A stretch of 64,000 nt of DNA from Liolophura sinensis (Eukaryota > Mollusca > Polyplacophora > Chitonida > Chitonidae): positions 73,436,028 through 73,500,027 of the forward strand of contig NC_088295.1 in NCBI RefSeq assembly GCF_032854445.1, written 5' to 3'. The position numbers and the translations under genes were made by a program. This document shows, one piece after another, positions 44,521 through 55,905 of this stretch. How positions within the stretch are numbered: position 1 is the stretch's first letter; each line of letters starts with the position of its first letter. A model generated the notes under the pieces. The model worked only from the letters and a program-made list of their open reading frames with translations, ran no database searches and was not told the DNA's origin.

Positions 44521-44854
44521 TCCAGTAAACCCGCCAGTTGTATGCATTACTGCCACCTTTATGAAGCATTGCATTTGAACATAGCAGAAGAGACTAAAGT
44601 GAAAGCAGGAAAATTGTCTTCCTAACGGCAAAGAAAAGTAACTTGTAACAAGAAATTATAGGTGATTTAGTATACATCTGGAGTTTGATGTATCAGAACA
44701 CGATAATTTGCCCAGGCCCATGTTTGTGTTGTAACAGCTGTAAAAACTGTCGCACTTCCTCTCAATACAGCAGAACTATCAGGGATGTCATCAAGTGGGT
44801 ACCATATAAACTTTATCTAGTGTGATCAGATGACCTCATTATTACATGTATGGA

Positions 44855-45000
44855 TGCCCACAAACATCTGTAGGTTGCTGGCAGATCTTCCCGTGTGCAG
44901 CTGAAGAGGAAGCCAGCATGAGTTTGACTTTAATTCACAGCGACAACATTGGTGAGAGGTTCCTAGGTCATAGCACCCTAACCACCATAGCCCTTATTGC
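44855..45000 (-). mobile_element. SINE family A, reversed fragment
   Basis: TGTAGGTTGCTGGCAGATCT, AACATTGGTGAGAGGTTCCT and TAACCACCATAGCC. Confidence 0.6.
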
Positions 45001-47240
45001 CACTAATTCCCTGAGAGCAGTAGTGGACTGTGGAGTCTAAAGCTTAAGGCCGAGAGTAATCAACACGTGTGTGTCATGAATTGAAATGCATCTTAATGAC
45101 TCATCTGGGACACAAGATCTTCATGACAATAACCATGATATAAGCAGGAAGGTACATAATAAAATATATGCAAACTGTTAACCCGACCAAATTGTATTTC
45201 GTTATCAAAAGTTCATAAGTCTTAAAGTTAAGTTCCCTTCCTTCAAGGTAAATGTAGGAAAGATCAAGTTTTCAGTATATATATGTACAGTGTAACACAA
45301 ACTATAAAACATAACACTCTAGCTTGTTTTTTTATGAATTTTTTTATTCCTCAATTTCTCATAGAACAAGCACACACACTCATGCTGTGACCCTCGCACT
45401 CTAGCCTCTTGAAGAAAGTTAATGCCAATCCCTCACATGCATAGTCGTATCATATACATGTGTATAGAAATACAGAATCCTGTAAAATACATTCCTCTTA
45501 GATTTCTTGTATGTAGAAAAAAGGTAAACATTTTGAAGATGTTAATGGCAGAGTTAAAATTAAAACCGAAGTCGAAAAAAACTTGACCCAAAAATAATTT
45601 TATAGTGTAGAAAATATATGATTAAGCCATTACATAATAGTAGACTGCGCCCATATAACAATAATAGCAGGCATGTATACAACTGACAAAATGACCTCTA
45701 ACACGGTCTAAATATGCGTTGCACAATTACAACAAAAACGCTTTCAGGAGGAAGTGGGTCAGGACTTTCAAGCTTACATAAATAAAGTGTTAAATATGGT
45801 AAAACCCAACTAACACATCCAACTACAACTATATTCTTTGGTCCCTGTTACACTCCTCTTCCATCTCGCATGTTCAGGCAATTCACCTATACCCAACCAA
45901 TCTGTTTTTCTTTTTTTTTCCTCAGCTTTCACTTAACAGAAAACTTATTTTCAGTGTTAGCCTAGTGCTACAGGAAGGTGTATATGACCTGTAGAAAAAC
46001 TGAATGCCACAACTAGGGCCTGTCCTTTGATCAGGTGTCTGACTAATTTGAACATGTTGTGTTGAGATTTAGGTTCAAACTTCTTGGCAAATTGGAGTTT
46101 TATAACAAGACATTCACGACAGGAGTTTTATAACAAGACATTCATGACAGGTACATGTATCCTTGCTCATATACAACGTACTAACATTCAGGAGTGTTAC
46201 ATTCTCTCATTCTGTACCAGTGAAGTTACTTCACACAGATCAGTCAAAGACTCATTAAACCTTACTGATGTAGTACCTTCACATGGTCACCATTATCATA
46301 CCTCTTCTTGCACGTTTCCATTATGCTCAAAATTTAAACAAAGCTAAAACCAAATTTTTCAGATTAAAAGACGAGGCACCTTCATGTGTCAAACCACTTT
46401 TAAAACGGTGTGTATGTTAAAAAGGACACTGGTCAGCATTAATTAACCCCTGGCTTGTTCATAACACAAGCACTTGCTGCTACTGTTGTTACCTTCAACC
46501 CAATAACAAACAACAACAACAAAAACAGCTAGACAGCATGCCTGGGTTAGTAAATGCATATCAGTCTTGTTTTAGTTCAACCTACCCATTGAATGAATGG
46601 ATTCTTGTTACCAGCCTGTACAAGTGCCTGTGATAAATTTAGTGTCACTTAGTTATCTCCCCTGAACATCTAATTTTGATAGCTTACAAACAACCTGCAT
46701 TAACAGAGACATGATGATGGTTTGAATTTGAAAAAAATGTAGAACCACACTAAACACAATGTTGCATAAAACACACAACGGGTGTAGTGAAGCATAGAGA
46801 TCATAACATTTGTATAGCACAGCAAGTTGCGTAAATCCTACTAAATACAGAGAAGCTGCTAAGCTTTCAATCATTCTTCTGATAATGAAATATCCAGTAC
46901 CATGACTTTTGTCTTTTATAACTGTTTCTGTGACAATCAAACCATAACTAATTATATTCATCACTTGTGAACTGCAGAATCAGTCCCCAACACCGTTAAG
47001 TTTCAATCAGGATGTGTCATAACCCAACAAGGTTGGTTTTTAAATAATTAGTGTTAAATTTACAGCATGTGACTGCTAGAGGGTATCTAATAACTGAATG
47101 TTCCAATACTTGAGAGCACACATAATATGCAGACAGGAGGTCCTCTCTAGTAATGTACCCACACTTAGTATATAATGCTGTCTCCCTTGGCAGGCTTTAC
47201 AGTTCCCTGAAGTTTAAACTCCTTGTCGTCCCGGGCCAAG

Positions 47241-50200
47241 TTACCAAAAGGTGTATCCCCCTCCGGGTGCACCAGACAACCAGCTAGCTTTTTGCTGTGT
47301 GGCAATGACATTCTGTCCCTGATACGCCGCAATCTGGGCTGCACTTGGGGCTACTCCAGGGGGTGGGGGCTGAAACAGACATAAAGGGAATACAATACAC
47401 ACGGTGGATGAAACATTAAAGAAACTTGGGAACAAACCAGATATAAAATCTCATTATCTCATTTATTATTACTTGCAAAGCATTGTTGGTAAAAACTGGG
47501 CCCATGCCTTGTTGCTCTGTTAAGGAAGGAGTCCTTTGAGTAATCGATATACAATCTGTTACACATGGTGCTGACATGTGGCATGTTAACAGAAAAATTT
47601 AGGCAGCTGTCGAAAATCACAACACGTTATATAAAACACAGATAACAAAACAAAAGAGGTTTTTACATGGTTACTAATTAAGAGCACTGTCCAAAGTATG
47701 CGCAAGCAGCACAATATATCGTTAACATCAACCTGTATATGAACTAGGCCTTCTATATGTATGTGCTTGTCAAGCAATATTAATAAAGCCTTCTTATAAA
47801 TGTGCATTTATGCTGTACTCAAAGTTTAGTTCAAGACTGCACAGACCACAAAGCTAGGTCCTTGACAACTTCATTTCACTCACAAAACAGCAGAGAGATC
47901 TTGAGCAGAACCTGGCGAAGTTCTGAACTGTGTTTTATTTAATTCTGCCAGCAGTTCTCGAGACATTGCACAAACAAAGGATATGTCCTGCTGCAGTGTC
48001 CAACTACTGAACGCCAAAAGTTGAGGTATGGTCCTTGTCATTAAATTTCAATCAAATTTGAATAAATTTGGCCCAACTGTTCTGGAGACGTGCCATGCAA
48101 TAAAGTTCATGAGGTTATTGCCTGTACCAGACTGTCAAATGACTGATGGACAGATGAATGCACTGATAAGATAAACTCTGAAAGTTGATCAACTCGTAAG
48201 GCTCATGTCATAAAGCTTCAAGACAAATTTGGTGAAGATCCGTCCCGCAATTCTGGAGATACTGCGCAGATCCTAACAGTACACGAGTCACTCTCTAAGG
48301 TTCACTTTACATAACTGCCACCATAATTAAATTTGTACAGAAATCTTGAACAATGTTGAGGTCCCTGTGATGAGGCAGGAAGTGATGTCAGAAAACACAA
48401 TCTGTCTCAACCTTTGTCTCTAACAATATTCAATACAATGGATTATCTTTATCTAGAGTATGTACAATATGATTCTAACCAAAACCTTAAACAATTTTAT
48501 TGATGGCTCCAAATGTCAAGCTTGTCTAGTGGTAGCAGTGTTGTAATGACACATGTGCTGTGAGTATGGTCAAACAGAACAACCACAAAATGTCTGCACC
48601 AACATTGTTGAGAAGGCGAGATGCATTTCTTGCCTGATGTTACAAGTACTTTTGATCAACACAGCACCTGTTTGCACCTGAGACAATTAACAGGTTAAAA
48701 CTGCTGGTGACAAGTCTATTATAGCATGAAATAACAAAACTAAATACGATCTTTCAATTTGGCCATAATCATATAGATCTTAATATGATCTCTATATATT
48801 TATTTATTACATTTATTTGACTGGTATTTTATGCTGTACACAAGAATCAAGAATATTTCACTTATACAATGGCAGCCAGGATTATGGTGGGAGGAAACTG
48901 AGCAGAGCCCAAGGGAACCCACGACCATCCGCAGGTTGCTGGCAGACCTTCCCATGTACGACCGACTTGATCTCCATATACAAAAAAAAAAAAACTTCCC
49001 AAGGAAAGTTCAAGTACTCACAGGTATCACAGATTGAGAAATTCCATCAAATCTGGCCCCAGCATCGTAAGACGCATGTGCCATGATTGGTTGCTGTCTC
49101 TGAGCTTGAATCTGGGCTGCCTGCTGCAGTTGTGCTGCTTGCTGCAACTGTGCTGCCTGCTGCAACTGTGCTGCATGTGGAAGCTGTGCTGCATGTGAGA
49201 GATGGGCCGGATGTGACAGTTGTCCTCCGTGAGGGTAATAGTAAGGAGAGCTGACTGCTATTGACTGAGACTGTAATAAATTGATAGGAAAAGAATATTA
49301 TAAGGACAGACACAGATATGATAATTACACCATGCTTATCAAACAAAGCAGCTGTCTTTTTTGAAAGACCTGGGACCATTTTCAGAGAAGCCTAAAATCA
49401 TATCTTCTGAGCTCCCAGAGTTAACCACCAGCCTTTATCAGGTACCAGACTCAAATTTGCTGCTTCACTGGTCAGGGATCAATCTGATGTAGAAAGAGTA
49501 ATGCAGTAGTAGTATGAGCTTGTGACGATTCAAATACTGGAGTTACACATATTGTTTCAACAACAAGCTAATCATTACAATATTTCCTGCATAAATTAAA
49601 GCATTCCTGCTGGCTTCCTGCGAGCAGATGATTAAGGGTTTCCCCGCAGGCTCCGCCCTGTTTCCTCCCACCATAATGCTGGATGTCATTGTTTAAGTGA
49701 CATATTCTATAGTATGGCTTAATACAATAAAAGAAAAAAAAAAAAAAAAGGCATGTACCTCCTATGATTGATGGCTCATGTCATACATGTAACTTAACAT
49801 TCACTCCCATTTATCCATATGTACTTGGAGGTAAATAGAATGTGTGAATGTACCACCTCCTTGGAATGGCACTCAGACAGATTCTTGCTGAATAAACTTT
49901 AAGCCAGTTCAAAAAAATGGTACTAACTTACCTGTGAATATGGAGGTGGAGGACCAAACTGTGCTGGGGTGGGCACAGCTACACGGGGCTGAGGTATGGG
50001 ATGTGGTGTATAGCTTACTCCTGGGGGTAGTGACTGTTGGTAAGCAGGTGGCTGGGCTGGTGAACAAGAAAGCAGAAAACATTACATACTGCAGGCATTT
50101 GTTTGCAGGCTCTGGTACAGTTACTATATGCAACCTTCATACTGTAGGGAACAGGCCATGCTCAACTTTCAATTCAAAGACATAAGGTCTAAATGTGTGA

Positions 50201-53200
50201 AAATGTCAAGAAAATTCGAAAGCAGACTGAAGTGTATAATGCTGAAAATGACATAGATGGCAGAACACTTTTCCTACCTGAAAGCGGGTAGCCCTGAGCA
50301 TATGCAGCTGCAGCAGCATAGCCCTGGCCAGGTATCATCATCTGTGGCTGTGTGGGGTAGGCGGGTTTTTTACCTGGAAAAACAAATCATGGGCACGATA
50401 AAATACACGGAAGATTGATTCTTCAGACCTGGCATACCTTCCCATGTACGATCAGAGAGAAAACCGGCATTAACTGCACTTAAACTTCATTGGTGCGAGG
50501 CTCCTTGGTCAATGCGCCTCCCTGGGTGGCTGACCACCCAAGCCTCAGAGGTCCCCTAGACTTAATACAAAAATATACAGTGTGATACTAGATATTAACT
50601 GCCAGCCAAGCCTCACAGTGCAAAGAAGATTTTAAAAATCTTAAGGTTCTCTTCACTAAAAGTAAGTGAGTGTAAAATATTTGTGAAATATCTAAGGACA
50701 CATTATGGGCCACTGATCATATCATATAATCAGGGAGAGCTACATTAAACATTGATGACTGCTGTGAATGATGTGAAGCTAACCACCATACCTCAGAAAG
50801 AAACAGACCTAAGAGCTCCATTTAAAGCTGGACACAATTTGCAGCACAATTTGGATTTGAACATGCAACCACACTGAAGAGAGACTTTCATCAGTAGCAC
50901 ACCACAGTGCGTGGTTAATGATATCCTCTCACCCTCTTTTCCAAATGTGCAAGCATTGAAGCAAAACCTTTAGTGGAATGAACGATTGTTCTACCAACAG
51001 CACAATAAGCCACGTTTGCATTTCAGGATGCGTGCCACTACACCCGCCACAAAAGGGCAGACGTGGTCAAATTAGCACACAGTCATGGACTGTGGCCTTT
51101 GAAGTTTGATGTTGTCCTGCATCAACAGCAACATTTCAAAGCAATACAATTATTTTTAGTTTCTCAATTTTGTTTACTGTAAGTTACTGTGAATAGGGGC
51201 ATGATTTCCAGTGCAGAATTTCAATGAAAAAGATATATGATCAAGTAAGCATGCCACTGCTAGGTTAAATCATAGGCTGTCAAGTAAAAATTAGCACCTA
51301 GCACCCATGAACTTCGAAATTTCGCAAAGGTGACTTACTACATGTTAAAACCAACTCAATCTTTTGCAACATAGAATTCTAACTTTATACATACCACAAT
51401 GTGCAGCAGAATAGATAGTTATACATCAAGATACACATATGGCCAATGTGTACATAAGTTATCGCAAAAAAATCATGCTGGTTTCATATCATTTTGTGCT
51501 CTTTCCCCCAAAGGCAGTTATGGTGTGATACTTCATTTTCAATAAGAAAAATTGTGTTGCATGAATATATAGCACCTGTTTATCTTATCTTTTCTGTTGC
51601 AAGAGCACATGTAAGTGGATTGATCAAGAAAAAACACACAAAATTTGAGTGATCAGACCTTCCAGATGCTTTTGGTTGCTTTAACATTCTTCCACTCTTT
51701 CAGTTGCCGAAACACCGAGTGGTCATGCCAATTGATACATGCTCGTTGCAAGGCATACATATACGCTAGGCTGTATGATTACAATGCATGTTACAGCTTA
51801 AATTTGAGTCAATTGCATTCAGAGTTGAAGACTTTGGATTTTTCATGGATATATTTAATTTCATGTATTATATCTTTCAAATGGAAAGGATATGAAGCCA
51901 TCTAACCAGCACTGGTTAATTACCTAGCCCATAGGGATACGGGTCAACTGATCCTATGGCCAATTGACCCAAGACAACTGGTTCAATGGTATAGAGTCAA
52001 CTGGTCCAAGTCATCTGGTCTAACACAAAAAATGCATACTTCTTTCAGAGTAAAATATCTTTTCAGGATAACATATATGATATCTTCGGTTTGCGTTGCG
52101 ATGGTTAAGTAACAGGTTCACCAGCGAATATTACTGGTGTGTCACGTCAAAATGAATGAATAAAACAGCATTACATCTTCTGACTTCACTCAGAGAACAG
52201 TTTTAATTGTTTATGTCTTAACCACACTCTCTTAAGATCTCCTTGCATTTGCACAGAGAAATATATTTATGGCTCACGTTTTGAACCAATGCAACAACAT
52301 CAACAAGAAAACAGCTGCCCGGGGCGGTATGAAAATCTTGGCCTGATGGTAGAAATACTCTTCGCTGTTGGCATCTTGAATACAAAGACTCATTGGTCTT
52401 TGATAAGCACCTGGCTGATAACTAGTGCACCCATTTTTAATCTGCAAAATTTTCTGAACTATTCAAAACATGACCTTTCACTAGATGCAATCATACAGGA
52501 AATCTGACTTTTTTTCTTCAAAATGGCTGAGAAGCCCAAAATAGCATGTTTTTTGGTAAAAATTGTCTCAGCACAAGCAAATAAAAAATACAAAATATCC
52601 CTTGCAGACTAAATATAAAAATACTGTCGGCATTACCACTTATCACATGAGCAACAGACCAAATTTCAAAGGCCTATGCTCAAAACTGACGCATGCAAAA
52701 AGCATGCGGAAAGAATCAACGCTGCTCATGCCAAATTTTGTGGTGCTGTCAAGTAGTGCCCACAATGTTGTATGCTTTGAATATACATGAGTGCCTAAAA
52801 TTCACACTATTCTTTAAGACAGGTCGAAAATTGGAGGTCACGTGATCACCCTTTCATGTCTAAAACAAAATCACTGCCCAATGTTAAAGCATTGAGGAAA
52901 AGGTCACTTCATGCCACTTTGCTAGCAACCAGTTAGGCCTAGTTGTACAAAAAATAACATCATGAAAGCTCTGAAGAAATACTCAGACTATCTGGAAATC
53001 TGACAAAAAACAAATCCAACGGATACAAGATCGCTGAAAGCAATTCATAAATAGGCATTTTCCTATGCAATAACATTGGGAGAACCGTTTTCTTCACCCA
53101 CTCTGTTTGTTACTCCAGCTTCTTGATCCGTCTTACAGAATATCACCAACCTTCTAACTTGTTTTTATACAAAACTACAGAACCTGTTGTAGTTCTGTAA

Positions 53201-53819
53201 ATTGATTTAGAAATTTCAAGATATACCGTCTAACACTGTCTAATGTGTTTCTGGCCAAATATAGAAAATTCGAGAATCGACTGAAACCCTAGTAATATGT
53301 TCGCTGGTCAACATGATCAACATCATAACAGAACTTTAAGATATCTCATAAAGTACTGAAAATTGTGCAAATCATAAAAAATCACTCATGAATAGTTAGT
53401 TTGGGTACATCTTATTCTGAAAAGACAGTTCACTGTGTAAAACTAAATGGCTTGAACAAATGAACCAGTTGACTCTATACCACTGGACCAGTTGTCTTGG
53501 GTCAACTGACCAAACACTGGGCATAGGTCTATTCATCTAAATTCATTCTCTTATAACTGGGATGAACTCAAAATGCAAGAGTTAAAAACACGAGATTTGC
53601 TGCTAATCGCTCACAAAAACTACCTCCTATATTACGGCTCTCAATGATTTCCCCTAATTCGCTTTTCAATCCGCTGTTGTTGTTCACATGAAAAATCACA
53701 AATTACTTTGTCCGCTCAGTTTTTACCGGGATTTTTTTTAGGGAACAGAAGCTGTGGTTACTTCCAAGCGCAGCCAACTCTATTTCGCGCGAGGGTGCTA
53801 AGGATACATTACCTGACAT
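47241..53819 (-). CDS. DAZAP2: DAZ-associated protein 2 homologue
   Basis: Five coding exons: 53819-53813, 50373-50278, 50056-49932, 49270-49022, 47369-47241, giving 201 residues (human 168). DAZAP2 is a small Pro-rich adaptor that binds WW-domain and other partners. The protein starts MSGKKPAYPTQP, has Pro/Tyr-rich segments with a PPPPY (PPxY) motif at the end of exon 3, and a conserved C-terminus: YDAGARFDGI, PPPPGVAPSAAQIAAYQGQN and GGGYTFW. Human has YDAGARFGAG, PPPPPGCPPNAAQLAVMQG and GGYTIW. Exon 4 holds an Ala/Gln expansion (three LQQAAQ units) that I do not recall in vertebrates and that accounts for much of the extra length. The first coding exon is only seven bases (ATG TCA G). Confidence 0.92.
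47930..48290. repeat. Non-coding repeat with ladder motif, DAZAP2 intron 4
   Basis: Variants of one phrase recur: CAGTTCTCGAGACATTGCAC, CTGTTCTGGAGACGTGCC and AATTCTGGAGATACTGCGC, each after AAATTTGG-like or GCGAAGTTCTG-like sequence. It resembles a degenerate, internally periodic interspersed repeat; family unknown. Confidence 0.4.
48293..48507. repeat. Dispersed repeat of unknown family, copy 2
   Basis: Second copy of the sequence at 31500-31735, in the same orientation: GTTCACTTTACATAACTGCC, GGAAGTGATGTCAG and TAAACAATTTTATTGATGGC. Confidence 0.65.
48802..48965 (-). mobile_element. SINE family A, reversed, in DAZAP2 intron 4
   Basis: TATTTGACTGGTATTTTATG, AAGAATATTTCACTTATAC and ACCATCCGCAGGTTGCTGG; about 60 bases from the donor of DAZAP2 exon 4. 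Confidence 0.72.
49610..49740 (+). mobile_element. SINE family A, 3' part
   Basis: CCTCCCACCATAATGCTGG, AAGTGACATATTCTATAG and a terminal A-run, in DAZAP2 intron 3. Confidence 0.6.
50430..50535 (-). mobile_element. SINE family A, reversed 5' fragment
   Basis: ACCTTCCCATGTACGATCAG, TTCATTGGTGCGAGGCTCCT and CCTGGGTGGCTGACC, in DAZAP2 intron 2. Confidence 0.5.
51927..53528. mobile_element. 1.6-kb inverted-repeat element in DAZAP2 intron 1
   Basis: Both ends carry, in opposite orientation, TTGACCCAAGACAACTGG followed by GGTATAGAGTCAACTGG (left 51964-52004, right 53466-53507). The outermost sequences (CCCATAGG and GCCCAGTGT when reversed) are less alike. The arms contain the word TCAACTGG or its variants several times. 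The interior has no recognised protein. Probably a non-autonomous DNA transposon of unidentified family. Confidence 0.55.
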
Positions 53820-54540
53820 TTTCTTCTTTGTTTTGCTGAGCAATCGGGTTTGATACGTCGACGTCCAAAGACCAAGATTATGAACTTAAAATTTACTCCG
53901 TCTTGTTGCAAGGAGTGACGGTGCTATAAATAGAAGTACACAATAAATATATGACGTCAGCTTTTCTGTCCGTGATACGTCATGTGACAAATGAATCACT
54001 ACTTCTTAGACCGTTACTTTTTATTTACTTGTTTCTGTCACTGTTAAACAATACTGTACACCTTTTGGCGGTAAATAGACCTCACTGGTGTAGGTGAAAC
54101 TATGCTTATCAATATCAGGAATATGACTGTTGTGATTTTTATTTACATGCACATTTGCAATCAATGACTGAATCAGTGATTTTTCACATTGGAAGTATTT
54201 TTATTTTGTTTTCACTTTTTGTCCTTATGCAGTATTATTTGTGTGTGTGCGCGTGAGTTTTGTGTGTGTGTGGTTCTTTTTTTCTTTGCCTTTTTTTTTT
54301 TTTGCAGTTCTGTTTTAAGTTATACCACTGTTCCTATGCGCCTCGCGCTCACTTGCATTGGCCATGCCCGGTTTTGACTACGTCACTATATATTGATCAA
54401 GTCTCGTCTCATCTGAGATAACCCGAGATTTCTTTGGCGAACGGGGAATATTGTTGAACTTTTTCGCTGGAAACGAAGGCTTAATACTTACATTGTTTTA
54501 GTGAGGCTGTCACATCTGGTGCGTATGTTTTCTACTAACA
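53813..54540. promoter_or_regulatory. Probable bidirectional DAZAP2/CUL1 promoter region
   Basis: DAZAP2 starts at 53819 on the minus strand with a GC-richer stretch just upstream (TTTCGCGCGAGGG at 53784). About 600 bases further right, near 54400-54520, sequence such as TTGGCGAACGGGG and a possible donor before GTGCGTATG could be a CUL1 non-coding first exon. Promoter function and the CUL1 first exon are inference. Confidence 0.35.
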
Positions 54541-55624
54541 AATTCTTACATTTTTGGCGAAGAGAAAATTGTCATGTTGTAATCATTAGCTCCTGTAGCA
54601 AGTTTTAAGCTTGTTGGATACCGTCAAAATCTCTCAAAATGTCCGCCATGTTGTGTTGATGATGGGATCGAGACATAGAATAGGAGGAAAGGCTGACAGT
54701 AAAGGTGGCTAATAGAAGTATTCTTGCCATTAGTCTGTTGCAGAGGAACTTACACGTGACATGAATATATCTTCCGTTTGCGATTTGCCGATTTTTGTTC
54801 AAGTTGATAAGGCTCATCTTAGAGATTGTTTCTTTAAAATTTATCCTCTAAACGTTAGATGTAACTTAACGAACCTGGAACTACAGAAAAGGATTCTGTC
54901 ACTAGGCCTACATGTACATCCATTTACATCCTAGTGAATATGCTTCCTTCAGAGACCAGGTTCATTGCTACATACAAGGTTGAGGTATCAAACCTTAGCG
55001 TTAAATTGAAGGCCCCGAGAGACATCTCCTTCTGTTTCGACTTTGTAATCAGCAGTATGTAACACAGTTACTGAGAAAAGCATAGGCCTAATATTCAACT
55101 TTATGTTGAAATGTTACTTGTTCATGGAACAAGGTAAAAGGTTTGTTGCAGATTAGGTAACTATAGATTGAGCTTTCCATGACTTGTGTTTTATAGTTAG
55201 TTATAACTGAAAGAAAACTGACACCTTGACAACAGATGCATACATCTAGGATGTTTCCCAAACCACGTACGATAAATTTGGTGAAGGAGTAAAGCCCAAT
55301 AGTAAAGGCATCGATCTCCACCCAGGCGAAAGCAAATGGATTTCATGCCAGTGTTGGGACGATATCCAGGGTGCATGCAGTTTTGTTGAGTGCTAAATAG
55401 TTTTAGCCAATTTGTGTTCACCACATTATGAGAGATATGACTCAATGTCAAGCCAGGACTTTAAATCAGTCATATGTCTGGCTACAGTTGAGGAAGGCAT
55501 TGGTGGTAATTATAGAGACAAATGTTGACAGATATGTCAGTTTTATGTTCAGGAACATTTATCTCTTTCAACACGTACTGAAACTTATCTACCATCAAAT
55601 AATGTAAATGGAGTGATCCTCTTA

Positions 55625-55745
55625 ATTTTATTTATTTATTTGATTGATGCCTTAGGCTATACTCAGGAATATTTCCCTTAGACAATAACGGCCAGCATTA
55701 CGGTGGGAGAAAACCCACGACCATCCGCAGGTTGCTGGAACACCT
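55625..55745 (-). mobile_element. SINE family A, reversed 3' part
   Basis: TATTTATTTGATTGATGCC, ACGGCCAGCATTACGGTGG and ACCATCCGCAGGTTGCTGG. Confidence 0.65.
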
Positions 55746-55757
55746 CCTCTTAATTAA

Positions 55758-55905
55758 ATAACCTATTCATAGTTTTGGCGTACCAGTCAGATAAATGAAT
55801 AAATATTCTAACCTATTCTTAGTTTTGGCATACCAATCAAATAAGTGAAAAAATATTCTAACCTATTCATAGTTTTGGCATACCAATCAAATAAATAAAT
55901 ATTCG
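55758..55905. repeat. About 50-bp tandem repeat, three copies
   Basis: Three copies of AACCTATTCATAGTTTTGGC followed by ACCAATCAAATAA and an ATATTCT ending. The second half resembles the tail of SINE family A. Confidence 0.8.

Larger units (their letters stand above)
43386..47240. other. Convergent intergenic region, MSRA to DAZAP2
   Basis: MSRA 3' UTR with possible AATAAA signals near 43836 and 44102, two divergent SINE-A fragments (44288-44520, 44855-45000), and an AT-rich DAZAP2 3' UTR with a minus-strand AATAAA-type signal near 45340. A 26-base motif occurs twice at about 46097-46149. No other gene was recognised. Confidence 0.55.

Noticed and set aside
46653-46964. 103-codon minus-strand ORF
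   Set aside because: Lies in the probable DAZAP2 3' UTR or intergenic DNA; no family resemblance and chance length for AT-rich DNA.
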